A stretch of 64,000 nucleotides of DNA from Neisseria perflava (GCF_019334725.1 NZ_CP079818.1:620001-684000); one strand, 5' to 3'. Shown: positions 35,424 through 45,716, counted from the first letter of the stretch. Made by a program: numbers and translations. Notes: generated by a model from the letters alone, not told the origin.

Positions 35424-37064
35424 TCAGACGGCCTTCGATCTTGCGTTGCAACTGCGGTAGAAGGCGATCAGACCGTTGGTGGAGCTGTCGTGTGCAGGCG
35501 TGCCGCGTTCGAGTTCGGGTTCGATGGTTTTGGCCAGCTCTTTACCGTATTCCACGCCCCATTGGTCGAAGGGGTTGATACGCCAAATCACGCCTTGAAC
35601 GAAAGTACGATGTTCGTAAGCAGCCATCAGCATGCCGAGGTTGAAAGGCGTCAGGCTGTCGATGAGCAGGCTGTTGCTCGGACGGTTGCCGGGGAATTCT
35701 TTTTGCGGTGCAAGGCGGTTGCGTTCGTCTTGGGGCAGGGCGGCCAATTCGATTTGTACTTCGTTTAAGGTCTTACCTTTCATCAGCGCTTCGGCTTGGG
35801 CGAAGGCATTGGCAACGGTAAAGCGGTGTTGGCGGTGGTTGCCGTAGACTGTGGTCATGGGGACGATGAAGTCGACGGGAATCAGACGCGTGCCTTGGTG
35901 TAGAAGCTGGAAGTAGGCATGTTGGCAGTTGACGCCTTCATCGCCGAAGACGATGCCGCCGGTGGTGCAGGAAACGGGTTGGCCGTCTGAAGTACGCTGT
36001 TTGCCGAGGCTTTCCATATCGAGCTGGTTGAGCCACGGGGTAAAGAGGCGCATGTTGTGGCTGTATGGGACAACGGTTTGTCCGTCTGAATGTTGGAAGT
36101 TGTTGTACCAAACATTGATGAGCGCCATCAGGACGGGAATGTTGCGGCGGAATGGCGTTTCGAAGAAGTGGGTATCCATCGCGTGTGCACCGGCAAGCAT
36201 TTTGCGGAACGCTTTTTCGCCAACGGCAACCATCAGCGGCAGGCCGATGGGCGACCAGACGGAATAGCGGCCGCCAACCCAGTCGGACATGGCGAAGACT
36301 TTGTCGGGGGAGATGCCGAAGTTTTGGGCTGCGGCCACATCGGCGGAAATGGCGCAGAAGTGGCGGTAGATGCCGGAATCAGGCAAACCTGCATCTCGAT
36401 ACCAAGTACGCGCAGCGTAGGCATTGAGCAGGGTTTCCGGTGTGCGGAACGATTTGCTGGCAATGCTGAATACGGTGGTTTCGGGGTTGAGGCCGAGAAG
36501 GGTTTGGGCCAGGTCGGCATCATCGGAGTTGCTGACAAAGTGGACGCGTATGTTTTGCCAATAAGGCTGCAGCGCCTGTGTGGCCATGCGCGGCCCTAAA
36601 TCGGAGCCGCCGATACCGATGTGAACCAAGTCGGTAATCGCTTTACCGGTAATGCCTGCGTGCGTGCCGTCTAAAAGTTGGCGTGCGAACTCGAATGCGC
36701 GGTTGAGTTCGTGATGAACATTTGGCACGATGTTTTCGCCGTCAACGTAAACAGGTTTGGCATTGGCAGGCAGGCGCAGGGCGGTGTGGAGGACGGCGCG
36801 GTGTTCGCTGGTGTTGATTTTTTCACCGCTGTTCATGGCCTGCATATATTGTGGCAAATCGGCTGCTTCGGCGAGTTGGCACAATAAGTCAAGGGTGTTT
36901 TCATCTAGGCGGTTTTTACTGTAATCAAATAACAAACCGTGCAGAATTTCGTGCATATTGTTGAAACGTTCGGCATCTGCGGCGAAGCGTTCGCGCAGGG
37001 TAACGTGTTGAGTACCGGCATGATGGGTTTCCAAGGCCTGCCATGCGTCTGAGTATGCGGACAT
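35424..37064 (-). CDS. pgi: Glucose-6-phosphate isomerase
   Basis: Pgi interconverts glucose 6-phosphate and fructose 6-phosphate. The 546-residue product has the PGI signatures DLVHIGIGGSDLGPRM near residue 145 and GNRPSNSLL. The catalytic Glu/Lys region is VWRINPFDQWGVEYGKE-like near the C-terminus. The last codons AAG GCC GTC TGA are a DUS, giving the C-terminal Lys-Ala-Val and stop. The LacI regulator gene is divergent upstream. Confidence 0.97.
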   Translation of the reverse strand: MSAYSDAWQALETHHAGTQHVTLRERFAADAERFNNMHEILHGLLFDYSKNRLDENTLDLLCQLAEAADLPQYMQAMNSGEKINTSEHRAVLHTALRLPANAKPVYVDGENIVPNVHHELNRAFEFARQLLDGTHAGITGKAITDLVHIGIGGSDLGPRMATQALQPYWQNIRVHFVSNSDDADLAQTLLGLNPETTVFSIASKSFRTPETLLNAYAARTWYRDAGLPDSGIYRHFCAISADVAAAQNFGISPDKVFAMSDWVGGRYSVWSPIGLPLMVAVGEKAFRKMLAGAHAMDTHFFETPFRRNIPVLMALINVWYNNFQHSDGQTVVPYSHNMRLFTPWLNQLDMESLGKQRTSDGQPVSCTTGGIVFGDEGVNCQHAYFQLLHQGTRLIPVDFIVPMTTVYGNHRQHRFTVANAFAQAEALMKGKTLNEVQIELAALPQDERNRLAPQKEFPGNRPSNSLLIDSLTPFNLGMLMAAYEHRTFVQGVIWRINPFDQWGVEYGKELAKTIEPELERGTPAHDSSTNGLIAFYRSCNARSKAV

Positions 37065-37315
37065 TTCGTTTCCTTAGTATGTAACGGTAAATAAGCAGGG
37101 TATCTATTTTCTGCTTTTTGTAGTTGTTTGTAGTTTAACAAATTTGGACAACTTTTGGGAGGTGGGAGGGGCGGTTTTGTTTAAGAAATGTATGCGAAAT
37201 GCAATAGAAACGGTTGATTATCATCAAGTTTCTGTAAAAAAGGGGGTATGACACCGATGTCTGCTGTGTTATCCTATGTAACATTATTGAAATCTTGTCG
37301 GGGCGGGTCCGTAAG

Positions 37316-38359
37316 ATGGCTACAATTTATGATGTCGCTGCTTATGCCGGGGTATCTCCCAAGACGGTCAGCCGGGTGATTAACGGCGATGCGTCGGTCA
37401 GTGATAAAACCCGTTCCAAAGTAGAAACAGCGATTGCTGCTTTGGGTTACATCCCGTCTTCTGCGGCGCGGATTATGCGGTCACACCGTTCCGGATTGGT
37501 CGGTCTGATTACCGGCGCCATTTCGCGGACAGGCGAGAATACGGGCGGACACGGCATACCGGATATGTTCTTGATTAAGGGCATTCAGCAGCAGATTCGC
37601 GCACAAGGCAAGATTTTGATGATTGCCGACATCGACAATAAGCCGGGTCAGCCCGGTCAGATGGAGCCGCTGATCCGTACCTTTATGGAACATCGTGCCG
37701 AGGGGATTTTATATGTGGCAGGTTTCCATCAGGAAGTATTGCTGCCGGAAGTGCCCAACCGTTGCCCGATGGTGTTGGTCAACTGTTTTGATTTGGCAGG
37801 TACGCCGTCGGTTTTGCCGGACGACGAAGCAGGGCAGTATGGCTTGGTGCGCCGAATTATTCAAAGCGGACACAAACGGATTGCTTATGTGACTTTGCAG
37901 CCGGGCGTGGAAGCGACGAGATTGAGATTGGCCGGATACCGCCGTGCTTTGGCTGATGCGGATATTGTCTTCGATCCTGATTTGGTGCAAACTGGTTATC
38001 CTGACTTCAGCAACGACAGCGGGTCTTTGATTTCGGCCATTTTAAAGCTGCTGTCTTTGCCGCTTCCGCCGACGGTAATTTGCTGCGGTAACGATGAAAT
38101 GGCGGTGCGCGTGTACGGGATTTTGAGGACGCGCGGCGTGCGGGTTCCCGAGCAAGTTTCGGTTGCCGGATATGATAACCACAGCGCGATTGCGGAGACG
38201 CTGTTTCCGCCGTTGACCAGTACAGAGTTGCCCTATTTGCGCATGGGCGCGATGGCGGCGGATTTGCTGTTTCGACATATTGAACACCCGGTCGGAGCGG
38301 TTCAGCCAGTCAAGGTCGTTGGGGAAACCATTTGGCGTCAGTCTGTGATGAATAAATAG
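37316..38359 (+). CDS. LacI-family transcriptional regulator
   Basis: This 347-residue repressor has the N-terminal LacI helix-turn-helix (MATIYDVAAYAGVSPKTVSRVIN) and hinge region. A periplasmic-binding-like effector domain follows, ending around SVAGYDNHSAIAETLFPPLTS. I set the start at the ATG at 37316 because MATIYDVA is the family N-terminus; a TTG seven codons earlier is possible. It lies between divergent pgi and a co-directional sugar transporter, which suggests it controls sugar uptake, perhaps maltose or glucose use. The effector is not known. Confidence 0.92.
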   Translation: MATIYDVAAYAGVSPKTVSRVINGDASVSDKTRSKVETAIAALGYIPSSAARIMRSHRSGLVGLITGAISRTGENTGGHGIPDMFLIKGIQQQIRAQGKILMIADIDNKPGQPGQMEPLIRTFMEHRAEGILYVAGFHQEVLLPEVPNRCPMVLVNCFDLAGTPSVLPDDEAGQYGLVRRIIQSGHKRIAYVTLQPGVEATRLRLAGYRRALADADIVFDPDLVQTGYPDFSNDSGSLISAILKLLSLPLPPTVICCGNDEMAVRVYGILRTRGVRVPEQVSVAGYDNHSAIAETLFPPLTSTELPYLRMGAMAADLLFRHIEHPVGAVQPVKVVGETIWRQSVMNK

Positions 38360-38557
38360 TTTCAGACGGCCTGAAAATAAACTTTTAACAACACAAATAC
38401 ACATCAAAATAAGAATCATGCAAACGGTCAAAATAAAGGCCGTCTGAAAACGGAGTTGCCTCAGTAAAAAGGGCAGCCCAAATACAATAAAAAGCGTCAT
38501 ACCGCTGAAGTTGGAGTTTGTTGTTTCCATAGTTTATTATCCAGGAGTAGCCTTCCT

Positions 38558-39880
38558 ATGAAAATCTCCCCACAAGTGGCGATGACACTTCGCCAGATTA
38601 TGCTGATGAACTTCGGTTTCTTCGGCATTCAATACAGCTTCGGGTTGCAGCAAACTGCGATTAATCCGATTTTCAGCTTTCTTCATGCCGATCCGAGCCA
38701 GTTGCCGATTTTGAATATGGCAGGTCCGATTACCGGTTTGCTGGTGCAGCCGATGATTGGTGCGATGAGTGACCGCACTTGGGTGCCTGGATTGGGTCGC
38801 CGCCGTCCGTATTTCTTGATCGGCGCCATCGGTTGCAGCCTCTGTCTCTTTATCTATCCGCACGTTACCGCATTGTGGGTGGCCGTATTGCTGCTGTGGC
38901 TTTTGGACATTAGTAACAACACTGCAATGGAACCTTTCCGTGCGTTTATTGCCGATACGGTTCCTGAACATCAGCAATCTACCGGTTTCTTGATGCAGTC
39001 TGTGTTTACCGGTTTGGGTATTACACTGGCCAACGTTTCCCTCTACATCTTCCAACAAATCGGCTGGTTGCAACAAACTTCCGAAGCGGGTATTCCGTAT
39101 TGGGTATTCGGCTCCTTCTATATTGGTGCGGTTTGCTCTATCGGTTCGGTTTTGGTTACTGTTTTATCGACATCCGAACGCGAGCCTAATCCTGAAGAAA
39201 TGGCGGCCATAAAAGCGCAACCAAGCGGTCCGGCTCATGCTGTTAAAGATATTATCGTTGCTGTACGCGAAATGCCGACAGCCCTGTGGCAACTGGCTTT
39301 GGTATACCTCTTTCAATGGTACGCACTCTTTATCTACTGGCAATATATTTCCCACAGTATCGTTCAATCCGTTTGGGATTCGACTGTTGAAAATACCGAA
39401 GCGTATAGTCAAGCGGTTGCATGGACCGGTTTGGTAAACGGTTTCTACAATGTTGTAACCTTTATCTCCGCCTTCGGCCTGATGTGGATGGCGCGCAAAT
39501 ACGCTGCCAAATATGTTCACGCCTTTGCCGTTACCCTTGCCGCGCTGGCCTTGCTTACCATTCCGCACATCGGCAACAAATACCTGATGTTTGCGCCGAT
39601 GATCGGTTTCGGTGTCGGCTGGGCAAGTATGATGGGCGTGCCGTTTATGATTGTGGTCGGCTCTATCCCTAAAGAACGTTACGGCGTGTACATGGGTATT
39701 GTGAACATGATGATTGTGATTCCAATGCTGATTGAAACCGTATCTTTCGGCTGGGTGTACAAAACCTTCTTAGGGTCAAACCCTGCCAACGCGATGACTT
39801 TTGCCGGTGTTTTCCTCGCCATCGCCGCTGTATTGACCTTAACCATTAAAACTGCGGCCAAACCGGCTACTGCAGAATAA
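38558..39880 (+). CDS. MFS sugar transporter, probably maltose/glucose:H+ symporter
   Basis: The 440-residue protein has twelve hydrophobic helices. It belongs to the GPH/sucrose-type MFS symporters (MalT-like), with SDRTWVPGLGRRRPYFLIGA between helices 2 and 3 and DISNNTAMEPFRAFIADTVP after helix 4. Its ribosome site CCAGGAGTAG precedes the ATG. It follows the LacI gene by 198 bp, a gap with a reverse and a forward DUS. In meningococci a similar carrier sits with maltose phosphorylase genes; those are absent from this window. The substrate is inferred. Confidence 0.88.
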   Translation: MKISPQVAMTLRQIMLMNFGFFGIQYSFGLQQTAINPIFSFLHADPSQLPILNMAGPITGLLVQPMIGAMSDRTWVPGLGRRRPYFLIGAIGCSLCLFIYPHVTALWVAVLLLWLLDISNNTAMEPFRAFIADTVPEHQQSTGFLMQSVFTGLGITLANVSLYIFQQIGWLQQTSEAGIPYWVFGSFYIGAVCSIGSVLVTVLSTSEREPNPEEMAAIKAQPSGPAHAVKDIIVAVREMPTALWQLALVYLFQWYALFIYWQYISHSIVQSVWDSTVENTEAYSQAVAWTGLVNGFYNVVTFISAFGLMWMARKYAAKYVHAFAVTLAALALLTIPHIGNKYLMFAPMIGFGVGWASMMGVPFMIVVGSIPKERYGVYMGIVNMMIVIPMLIETVSFGWVYKTFLGSNPANAMTFAGVFLAIAAVLTLTIKTAAKPATAE

Positions 39881-39907
39881 CGAAGTTTTGATTTAAAACC
39901 AAAATGA

Positions 39908-39948
39908 AAAGGCCGTCTGAAACATGAAATGGTTTCAGACGGCCTTTT
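39908..39948 (+). terminator. Inverted DUS terminator after the MFS gene
   Basis: AGGCCGTCTGAA at 39910-39921 and its complement at 39934-39945 are followed by TTTTT. Confidence 0.8.
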
Positions 39949-40087
39949 TTGTCGAAACGGATTCCATTTGCAGACCTGATTCGGGAAGCCTTATTGTCGC
40001 TGCGCTACCGTTCATCACTCAAATTGGCTATGACTACCGATTTTGCTTTACAATATCCTCTTTAATTTATTTCGTTTTACCATCCTG

Positions 40088-42391
40088 ATGACAGAACACA
40101 TTTCCGCTCCAAGCCCATCTCCTATCGGCGAAGACTACCTGCTGTTAGGTCAATACGCCGAACGCGCTTATCTCGAATACGCCATGAGCGTGGTCAAAGG
40201 CCGCGCGCTGCCTGAAGTTTCAGACGGCCAAAAGCCTGTACAACGACGTATTTTGTTTGCCATGCGCGATATGGGTTTGACGGCGGGGGCGAAGCCGGTG
40301 AAATCGGCGCGCGTGGTCGGCGAGATTTTGGGTAAATACCATCCGCACGGCGACAGTTCTGCCTATGAGGCGATGGTGCGCATGGCGCAGGATTTTACCT
40401 TGCGCTATCCCTTAATTGACGGCATCGGCAACTTCGGTTCGCGCGACGGCGACGGGGCGGCGGCGATGCGTTACACCGAAGCGCGGCTGACGCCGATTGC
40501 GGAATTGCTGTTGTCCGAAATCAATCAGGGTACGGTGGATTTTGTGCCGAACTACGACGGCGCGTTTGACGAACCTGTACACCTGCCTGCCCGCTTGCCT
40601 ATGGTCTTGCTCAACGGCGCGTCGGGCATTGCGGTGGGCATGGCGACCGAAATTCCATCGCACAATTTAAACGAAGTCACACAGGCGGCGATTGCGCTGT
40701 TGAAAAAGCCAACGCTGGAAACCGCCGACCTGATGCAATATATTCCCGCCCCCGATTTTGCCGGCGGCGGTCAAATCATCACGCCGGCGGACGAATTGCG
40801 CCGGATTTACGAAACCGGCAAAGGCAGCGTGCGCGTACGTGCGCGTTACGAAATCGAGAAATTGGCACGCGGACAGTGGCGCGTGATTGTGACCGAACTG
40901 CCGCCGAACGCCAACTCCGCCAAAATCCTTGCCGAAATCGAAGAGCAGACCAACCCGAAACCGAAAGCGGGCAAAAAGCAGCTCAACCAAGACCAGCTCA
41001 ACACCAAAAAGCTGATGCTGGATTTAATCGACCGCGTGCGCGACGAGTCGGACGGCGAGCATCCCGTACGCCTAGTGTTCGAGCCGAAATCTAGCCGCAT
41101 CGATACGGATACCTTCATCAACACGCTGATGGCGCAGACTTCGCTGGAAGGCAATGTGTCCATGAACTTGGTGATGATGGGTTTGGACAACCGCCCTGCG
41201 CAGAAAAACCTGAAAACGATTTTGCAGGAGTGGTTGGATTTCCGCGTCGTGACCGTAACACGCCGTCTGAAATTCCGTTTGAACCAAGTGGAAAAACGGC
41301 TGCATATCCTTGAAGGCCGTCTGAAAGTCTTTCTGCACATTGACGAAGTGATTAAAGTCATTCGCGAATCAGACGACCCGAAAGCCGATTTGATGGCGGC
41401 GTTCGGGCTGACCGAAATCCAAGCCGAAGACATTTTGGAAATCCGCCTGCGTCAGTTGGCGCGTTTGGAAGGTTTCAAACTCGAAAAAGAATTGAACGAA
41501 TTGCGCGAGGAACAAGGTCGTCTGAATATCCTTTTGGGCGACGAAAACGAGAAACGCAAGCTGATTATCAAAGAGATGCAGGCGGACATGAAGCAGTTTG
41601 GCGACGCGCGCCGCACGCTGGTGGAAGAAGCCGGACGCGCCGTGTTGACGCAGACTACCGCCGATGAGCCGATCACGCTGATTTTGTCGGAAAAAGGGTG
41701 GATACGCAGCCGTGCCGGACACAACCTTGATTTGAGCCAAACTGCGTTCAAAGAAGGCGACCGCCTCAAGCAAACCCTTGAAGGGCGCACCGTTTTACCT
41801 GTCGTCATTCTCGACTCATTGGGCAGAACCTACACGCTCGATGCCGCCGAAATCCCCGGCGGGCGCGGCGACGGCGTGCCGGTTTCATCCTTAATCGAGC
41901 TGCAAAACGGCGCCAAACCCGTCGCCATGCTTACCGGCCAGCCCGAACAGCACTACCTGCTCTCAGGCAGCGGCGGCTACGGCTTCATCGCCAAGCTGGG
42001 CGATATGGTCGGACGTGTGAAAGCGGGCAAAGTGGTGATGACTGTGGACAGCGGCGAAACCGTCCTGCCGCCGGTTGCCGTCTATGCTTCTTCACTGATT
42101 AATCCCGACTGCAAAGTTGTACTGGCCAGCAGCGACCACCGCCTCTTGGTGTTTTCCATCGGCGAACTCAAAGTCATGCCCAAAGGGCGCGGTTTGCAGT
42201 TGATGTCGCTGACCGAGGGTGCATCTTTGGAGCACATTATGGTGACGACCTCTCCTGAGTTTACCGTTGTATCGGTCGGCCGCCGCGGCGCCGAGCATCA
42301 GGAAAAACTGCGGATTGCCGATATTGACGGCAAGCGCGGTAAAAAAGGCAAGGTATTGGAAATATCAGGCCGTCTGAAAAGTTTGTCCTGA
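40088..42391 (+). CDS. parC: DNA topoisomerase IV subunit A
   Basis: ParC cleaves and rejoins DNA in topoisomerase IV, which decatenates daughter chromosomes. The 767-residue product starts at the ATG at 40088 (MTEHISAPS). It has the breakage-reunion domain with KGRALPEVSDGQKPVQRR, the GKYHPHGDSSAYEAM segment and the AAMRYTEARLT tyrosine motif, followed by a beta-pinwheel C-terminal domain. The quinolone-determining positions read Asp89, Ser90, Ser91 and Glu94 (D86/S87/S88/E91 in gonococcal numbering), the sensitive form. DUS copies are embedded in coding sequence, including VSDG near the start and GRLKSLS at the end. Confidence 0.97.
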   Translation: MTEHISAPSPSPIGEDYLLLGQYAERAYLEYAMSVVKGRALPEVSDGQKPVQRRILFAMRDMGLTAGAKPVKSARVVGEILGKYHPHGDSSAYEAMVRMAQDFTLRYPLIDGIGNFGSRDGDGAAAMRYTEARLTPIAELLLSEINQGTVDFVPNYDGAFDEPVHLPARLPMVLLNGASGIAVGMATEIPSHNLNEVTQAAIALLKKPTLETADLMQYIPAPDFAGGGQIITPADELRRIYETGKGSVRVRARYEIEKLARGQWRVIVTELPPNANSAKILAEIEEQTNPKPKAGKKQLNQDQLNTKKLMLDLIDRVRDESDGEHPVRLVFEPKSSRIDTDTFINTLMAQTSLEGNVSMNLVMMGLDNRPAQKNLKTILQEWLDFRVVTVTRRLKFRLNQVEKRLHILEGRLKVFLHIDEVIKVIRESDDPKADLMAAFGLTEIQAEDILEIRLRQLARLEGFKLEKELNELREEQGRLNILLGDENEKRKLIIKEMQADMKQFGDARRTLVEEAGRAVLTQTTADEPITLILSEKGWIRSRAGHNLDLSQTAFKEGDRLKQTLEGRTVLPVVILDSLGRTYTLDAAEIPGGRGDGVPVSSLIELQNGAKPVAMLTGQPEQHYLLSGSGGYGFIAKLGDMVGRVKAGKVVMTVDSGETVLPPVAVYASSLINPDCKVVLASSDHRLLVFSIGELKVMPKGRGLQLMSLTEGASLEHIMVTTSPEFTVVSVGRRGAEHQEKLRIADIDGKRGKKGKVLEISGRLKSLS

Positions 42392-42460
42392 AACAAGAAC
42401 AAATATATCTAAATAAATTAAATTTATACGACATTGCATGATAATAAAAAAGGTTCACTT

Positions 42461-44047
42461 ATGAACAGAGCCAATCTTCAAGAACTGGGTAATCTGAGGG
42501 AGCGGATTCCCGGTGTAATCAACATTGCCCGAATAGCCATCGTCTTACCGCTTTTAGTTTTGCACGCTTTCGGCAGCTACACAGGCGGCAACCTGATTGG
42601 CATTTCGTTGCCGGACGTTGAGTTTTATATCTGGGTAACGCTGTATTTCCTCCTGATTATGCTCTCCGTGTTCCGCCCGGGCTGGCAGTGGCAGTCTTTG
42701 GATTTGCCCAATGCCAGTGCCGTGGTCGACATCACCATGATGATGGTTTTGGTGTATATCTCCGGCGGTACGGCTTCTGGTTTCGGGATTTTGGTTTTGC
42801 CGTTTGTCGCCACGTCGTGTCTGCTCAGTTATGGCCACTATCCTATGCTGTATGCAGGCTATACGGCAATGTTGTTTATTTTGAACCTGTTTTTAGATGG
42901 CAGTATGCGTTTCGATTCATTTAATTGGGACGCAAAATCAATGGTGAATTCTTCGATGCTGATCGGCGCAGGCTATCTGGTGGCGATGCTGACATCGTTT
43001 GCCGCCCGTTATTTGGAGCAGGCCACAGAGTCCGCCAGCCGCCATCAACTGGCCTACCGCCGTATCAGCGGCTTGAACCATTTGGTTTTGAACCGCGTAC
43101 AGGAAGCGGTTGTGGTGATTGATGCGACCCAACGCGTGTGGCTGTTTAACAAACAGGCAAAAATCTATTTCCCCAGCCTGATTATCGATCAGCAGGAAAT
43201 CGTGTTTGGCGAGCTAGTCGCACGCTGGCAACGTCAACCCGACAAACCTTTTGAAACCGATATCCATATTTTCCAACACGCCATGCACGTCCGTGCCGTT
43301 CCGCTGATTCAGGAGCAGACCGAGCTGCTGATGTTGTACGTCCGTTCATTGCGTGAAGTGGCTGCGGAGGCCATGTCCACCAAGCTGACTTCGCTTGGAC
43401 AGTTGACTGCCAACCTTGCCCACGAAATCCGCAACCCGATGTCCGCCATCCGTCATGCCAGCGATTTGTTGCAAGAGGGTGATGAGGCAGATCCGCTCAA
43501 GGCCAAGCTCTACAACATCATCGACAGCAATATCCAACGCATCGACAAGATGTTGGAAGATGTATCCCTGCTTAACAAACGAGACAACATCAGCCGCCAG
43601 CCGATTAATCTGATGAAATTCTGGTTGGAGTTCAAGCAGGAATTTACCTTGAACAATCCCGATGCCATCGGCTGTCTGCGCATGAATATGGACGGCAACA
43701 ACCTGACCGTATTGGTTGACTCCATGCATTTGCAGCAAGTGATGTGGAACTTGTGCAACAATGCGTGGCGACACAGCCGTCAGGACGACAACGCCATTAC
43801 CGTCCTTATCCGCTCTAGCGGCAGGATGCATATTTCCATCGTAGTGGCGGACAACGGCAAAGGCGTGCCGCCGGATGTGCGAAACCATCTGTTCGAGCCG
43901 TTTTACACCACCGAAAAACAAGGCACTGGTTTGGGGCTTTACGTCGCACGCGAGTTGGCACACGCCAATATGGGACAGCTGCATTATCACCCTGAAATGA
44001 ACGGGTTCGAACTGATTTTACCGAAGGAGCAAGCGCAGGATGAATAA
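42461..44047 (+). CDS. pilS: Sensor histidine kinase PilS
   Basis: PilS is the membrane kinase that phosphorylates PilR to control sigma-54-dependent pilin transcription. The 528-residue product has six hydrophobic helices in residues 15-180 and a PAS-like region at about 200-300. The HisKA domain has the phosphorylated His at 321 (LAHEIRNPMSAI), and the ATP domain shows NLCNNAWRHS, DNGKGVP and GTGLGLYVA. The start at 42461 follows an AAGG ribosome site. The stop overlaps the pilR start by eight bases. Confidence 0.93.
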   Translation: MNRANLQELGNLRERIPGVINIARIAIVLPLLVLHAFGSYTGGNLIGISLPDVEFYIWVTLYFLLIMLSVFRPGWQWQSLDLPNASAVVDITMMMVLVYISGGTASGFGILVLPFVATSCLLSYGHYPMLYAGYTAMLFILNLFLDGSMRFDSFNWDAKSMVNSSMLIGAGYLVAMLTSFAARYLEQATESASRHQLAYRRISGLNHLVLNRVQEAVVVIDATQRVWLFNKQAKIYFPSLIIDQQEIVFGELVARWQRQPDKPFETDIHIFQHAMHVRAVPLIQEQTELLMLYVRSLREVAAEAMSTKLTSLGQLTANLAHEIRNPMSAIRHASDLLQEGDEADPLKAKLYNIIDSNIQRIDKMLEDVSLLNKRDNISRQPINLMKFWLEFKQEFTLNNPDAIGCLRMNMDGNNLTVLVDSMHLQQVMWNLCNNAWRHSRQDDNAITVLIRSSGRMHISIVVADNGKGVPPDVRNHLFEPFYTTEKQGTGLGLYVARELAHANMGQLHYHPEMNGFELILPKEQAQDE

Positions 44048-45668
44048 ATTGCAAGAGCCGGTTTTGGTTGTCGATGACGAGGCAGACATCCGCGATCTGA
44101 TGGAAATGACCCTGATGAAAATGGGTCTGCGCGTCGATACGGCGGCTGGTGTTGAAGAAGCTAAAGATAAGCTGGACAACAACGATTATTCGCTGGTGTT
44201 GACCGATATGCGTATGCCCGACGGCTCCGGTCTTGAGGTGGTCCAATACATTGACGAGTTGATGCTCGACACGCCCGTCGCCGTGATTACGGCTTTCGGC
44301 AATGCCGACCAAGCCGTTGAAGCCTTGAAAGCAGGCGCGTTTGATTATCTGCAAAAACCGATTACGCTGTCGCAGTTGCGTTCATTGGTTAAATCGGCAG
44401 TGTCGGTTTCAGACAATACTGCCGAACCCACGCCGTCTGAAAAAGTCAAATCGCAGCCTGCGCCTGTTTCTGCCGCCCTGTATAAACCCGAACCTCAGCC
44501 GGCCAAGCCTGTCGTTACGCCGCCTAAGAGCGTACAGAGCGAATTTAACCGGCCTTTGACTGTTCCGGAAGGGCTCAATTCCTTAAAAGAGCGTTTTTCG
44601 GCCGGTAACATCAATCCTGCTTTGCAACAAGACGCACCTATATTGGAAGGCGACGACGATATGCCGCGCCTGTTGGGTACTTCGCCGCAAATGGTCGAAG
44701 TACGCCACCTGATTCGCAGATTGGCCCGCAGCCTTGTTCCCGTTTATATCTCCGGCGAGTCCGGTACGGGTAAAGAGCAAGCGGCACGTACCATTCATGA
44801 GTTGTCCGACCGCGCCGACAAACCGTTTATTGCTGTCAACTGCGGAGCTATTCCTGAAAACCTGATGGAAAGCGAATTTTTCGGTTACAAAAAAGGCAGC
44901 TTTACCGGCGCAGATCAAGACCGTTTAGGTTTTTTCCAACACGCCGACGGCGGCACTTTGTTCCTTGATGAAGTTGCCGATTTGCCGCTTGCCATGCAGG
45001 TCAAACTCCTGCGCGCCATTCAAGAAAAAGCCGTGCGCCGTATCGGCGATGCGCGGGAAACCTCTGTGGATGTGCGCATTATTTGTGCAACCCATAAAAA
45101 CCTCGAAGCTTTGATTGAAAGCGGTGCATTCCGTCAGGACTTGTATTACCGCCTCAACGTAGTCTCCCTGCACATGCCGCCTTTGCGCGAAATGCGCGAA
45201 GACTTGGGCGCACTGATTCTGTATCTGTTGTATAAACACCGTCACGGCAATCAAACCTACAAACTCAGCCCGAAAGCCCAAGAAGCCCTGTTGCATTACA
45301 GCTACCCCGGCAACTTCCGCGAGTTGGAAAATATCCTTGAACGCGCCGTTGCGTTGACGGTAGGCCAAGTGATACAAGTGGACGACTTGCAGATTCAAAA
45401 CGCCCCACAGGTTAAGGCTGAACGCAGCGGCTTTTCCTTTGACGATATTGCCGAACCTGACGCGCGCGAAACCACGCTCAATCACAGCCCCATTCCGCCG
45501 TTTGATCCGCGTACCATGCAGATACAGGATTACCTCGACCAAGTGGAACGCAGTATCATCGAGCAGGCTTTGCAGCAAACCCGTTACAACCGTACCCAAG
45601 CCGCCAAACTTTTGGGCATCAGCTTCCGCTCTATGCGCTACCGCATGGAACGCTTGGACATCAATTAA
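44040..45668 (+). CDS. pilR: Sigma-54-dependent response regulator PilR
   Basis: PilR is an enhancer-binding activator for RpoN. The 542-residue protein has a receiver domain with phosphoacceptor D56 and KPIT at about 106. A Pro-rich linker of about 80 residues carries a DUS-like segment. The AAA+ domain has Walker A GESGTGKE at 239-246 and the sigma-54 contact loop GSFTGA at 286-291, followed by the arginine finger region. A Fis-type helix-turn-helix (NRTQAAKLLGISFRSMRYR) ends the protein. The Ser in the GAFTGA loop is also seen in other PilR proteins. All parts needed for sigma-54 activation are present. Confidence 0.94.
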   Translation: MNKLQEPVLVVDDEADIRDLMEMTLMKMGLRVDTAAGVEEAKDKLDNNDYSLVLTDMRMPDGSGLEVVQYIDELMLDTPVAVITAFGNADQAVEALKAGAFDYLQKPITLSQLRSLVKSAVSVSDNTAEPTPSEKVKSQPAPVSAALYKPEPQPAKPVVTPPKSVQSEFNRPLTVPEGLNSLKERFSAGNINPALQQDAPILEGDDDMPRLLGTSPQMVEVRHLIRRLARSLVPVYISGESGTGKEQAARTIHELSDRADKPFIAVNCGAIPENLMESEFFGYKKGSFTGADQDRLGFFQHADGGTLFLDEVADLPLAMQVKLLRAIQEKAVRRIGDARETSVDVRIICATHKNLEALIESGAFRQDLYYRLNVVSLHMPPLREMREDLGALILYLLYKHRHGNQTYKLSPKAQEALLHYSYPGNFRELENILERAVALTVGQVIQVDDLQIQNAPQVKAERSGFSFDDIAEPDARETTLNHSPIPPFDPRTMQIQDYLDQVERSIIEQALQQTRYNRTQAAKLLGISFRSMRYRMERLDIN

Positions 45669-45671
45669 AAC

Positions 45672-45707
45672 GTTCAGACGGCCTGAGTTTTCAAGGCCGT
45701 CTGAAAC
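45672..45707. terminator. DUS pair after pilR
   Basis: TTCAGACGGCCT at 45673-45684 and AGGCCGTCTGAA at 45694-45705 can pair around a short loop. Termination is possible, though a T-run is lacking. Confidence 0.4.
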
Positions 45708-45716
45708 ATAAGCCTT

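Noticed and set aside
38467..38530. Start of a small hydrophobic frame (METTNSNFSGMTLFIV) on the minus strand before the sugar transporter
   Set aside because: It looks briefly like a membrane protein start but runs into a DUS and then antisense to the LacI gene. It could be a tiny remnant, but the evidence is too thin.
38772..38780. Reverse AAGTGCGGT inside the sugar transporter gene
   Set aside because: It encodes the conserved SDRTW loop and sits in normal neisserial DNA, so it is a codon coincidence.
40351..40372. Quinolone-resistance change in ParC
   Set aside because: The key residues read Asp, Ser, Ser and Glu as in sensitive strains, so there is no sign of resistance.
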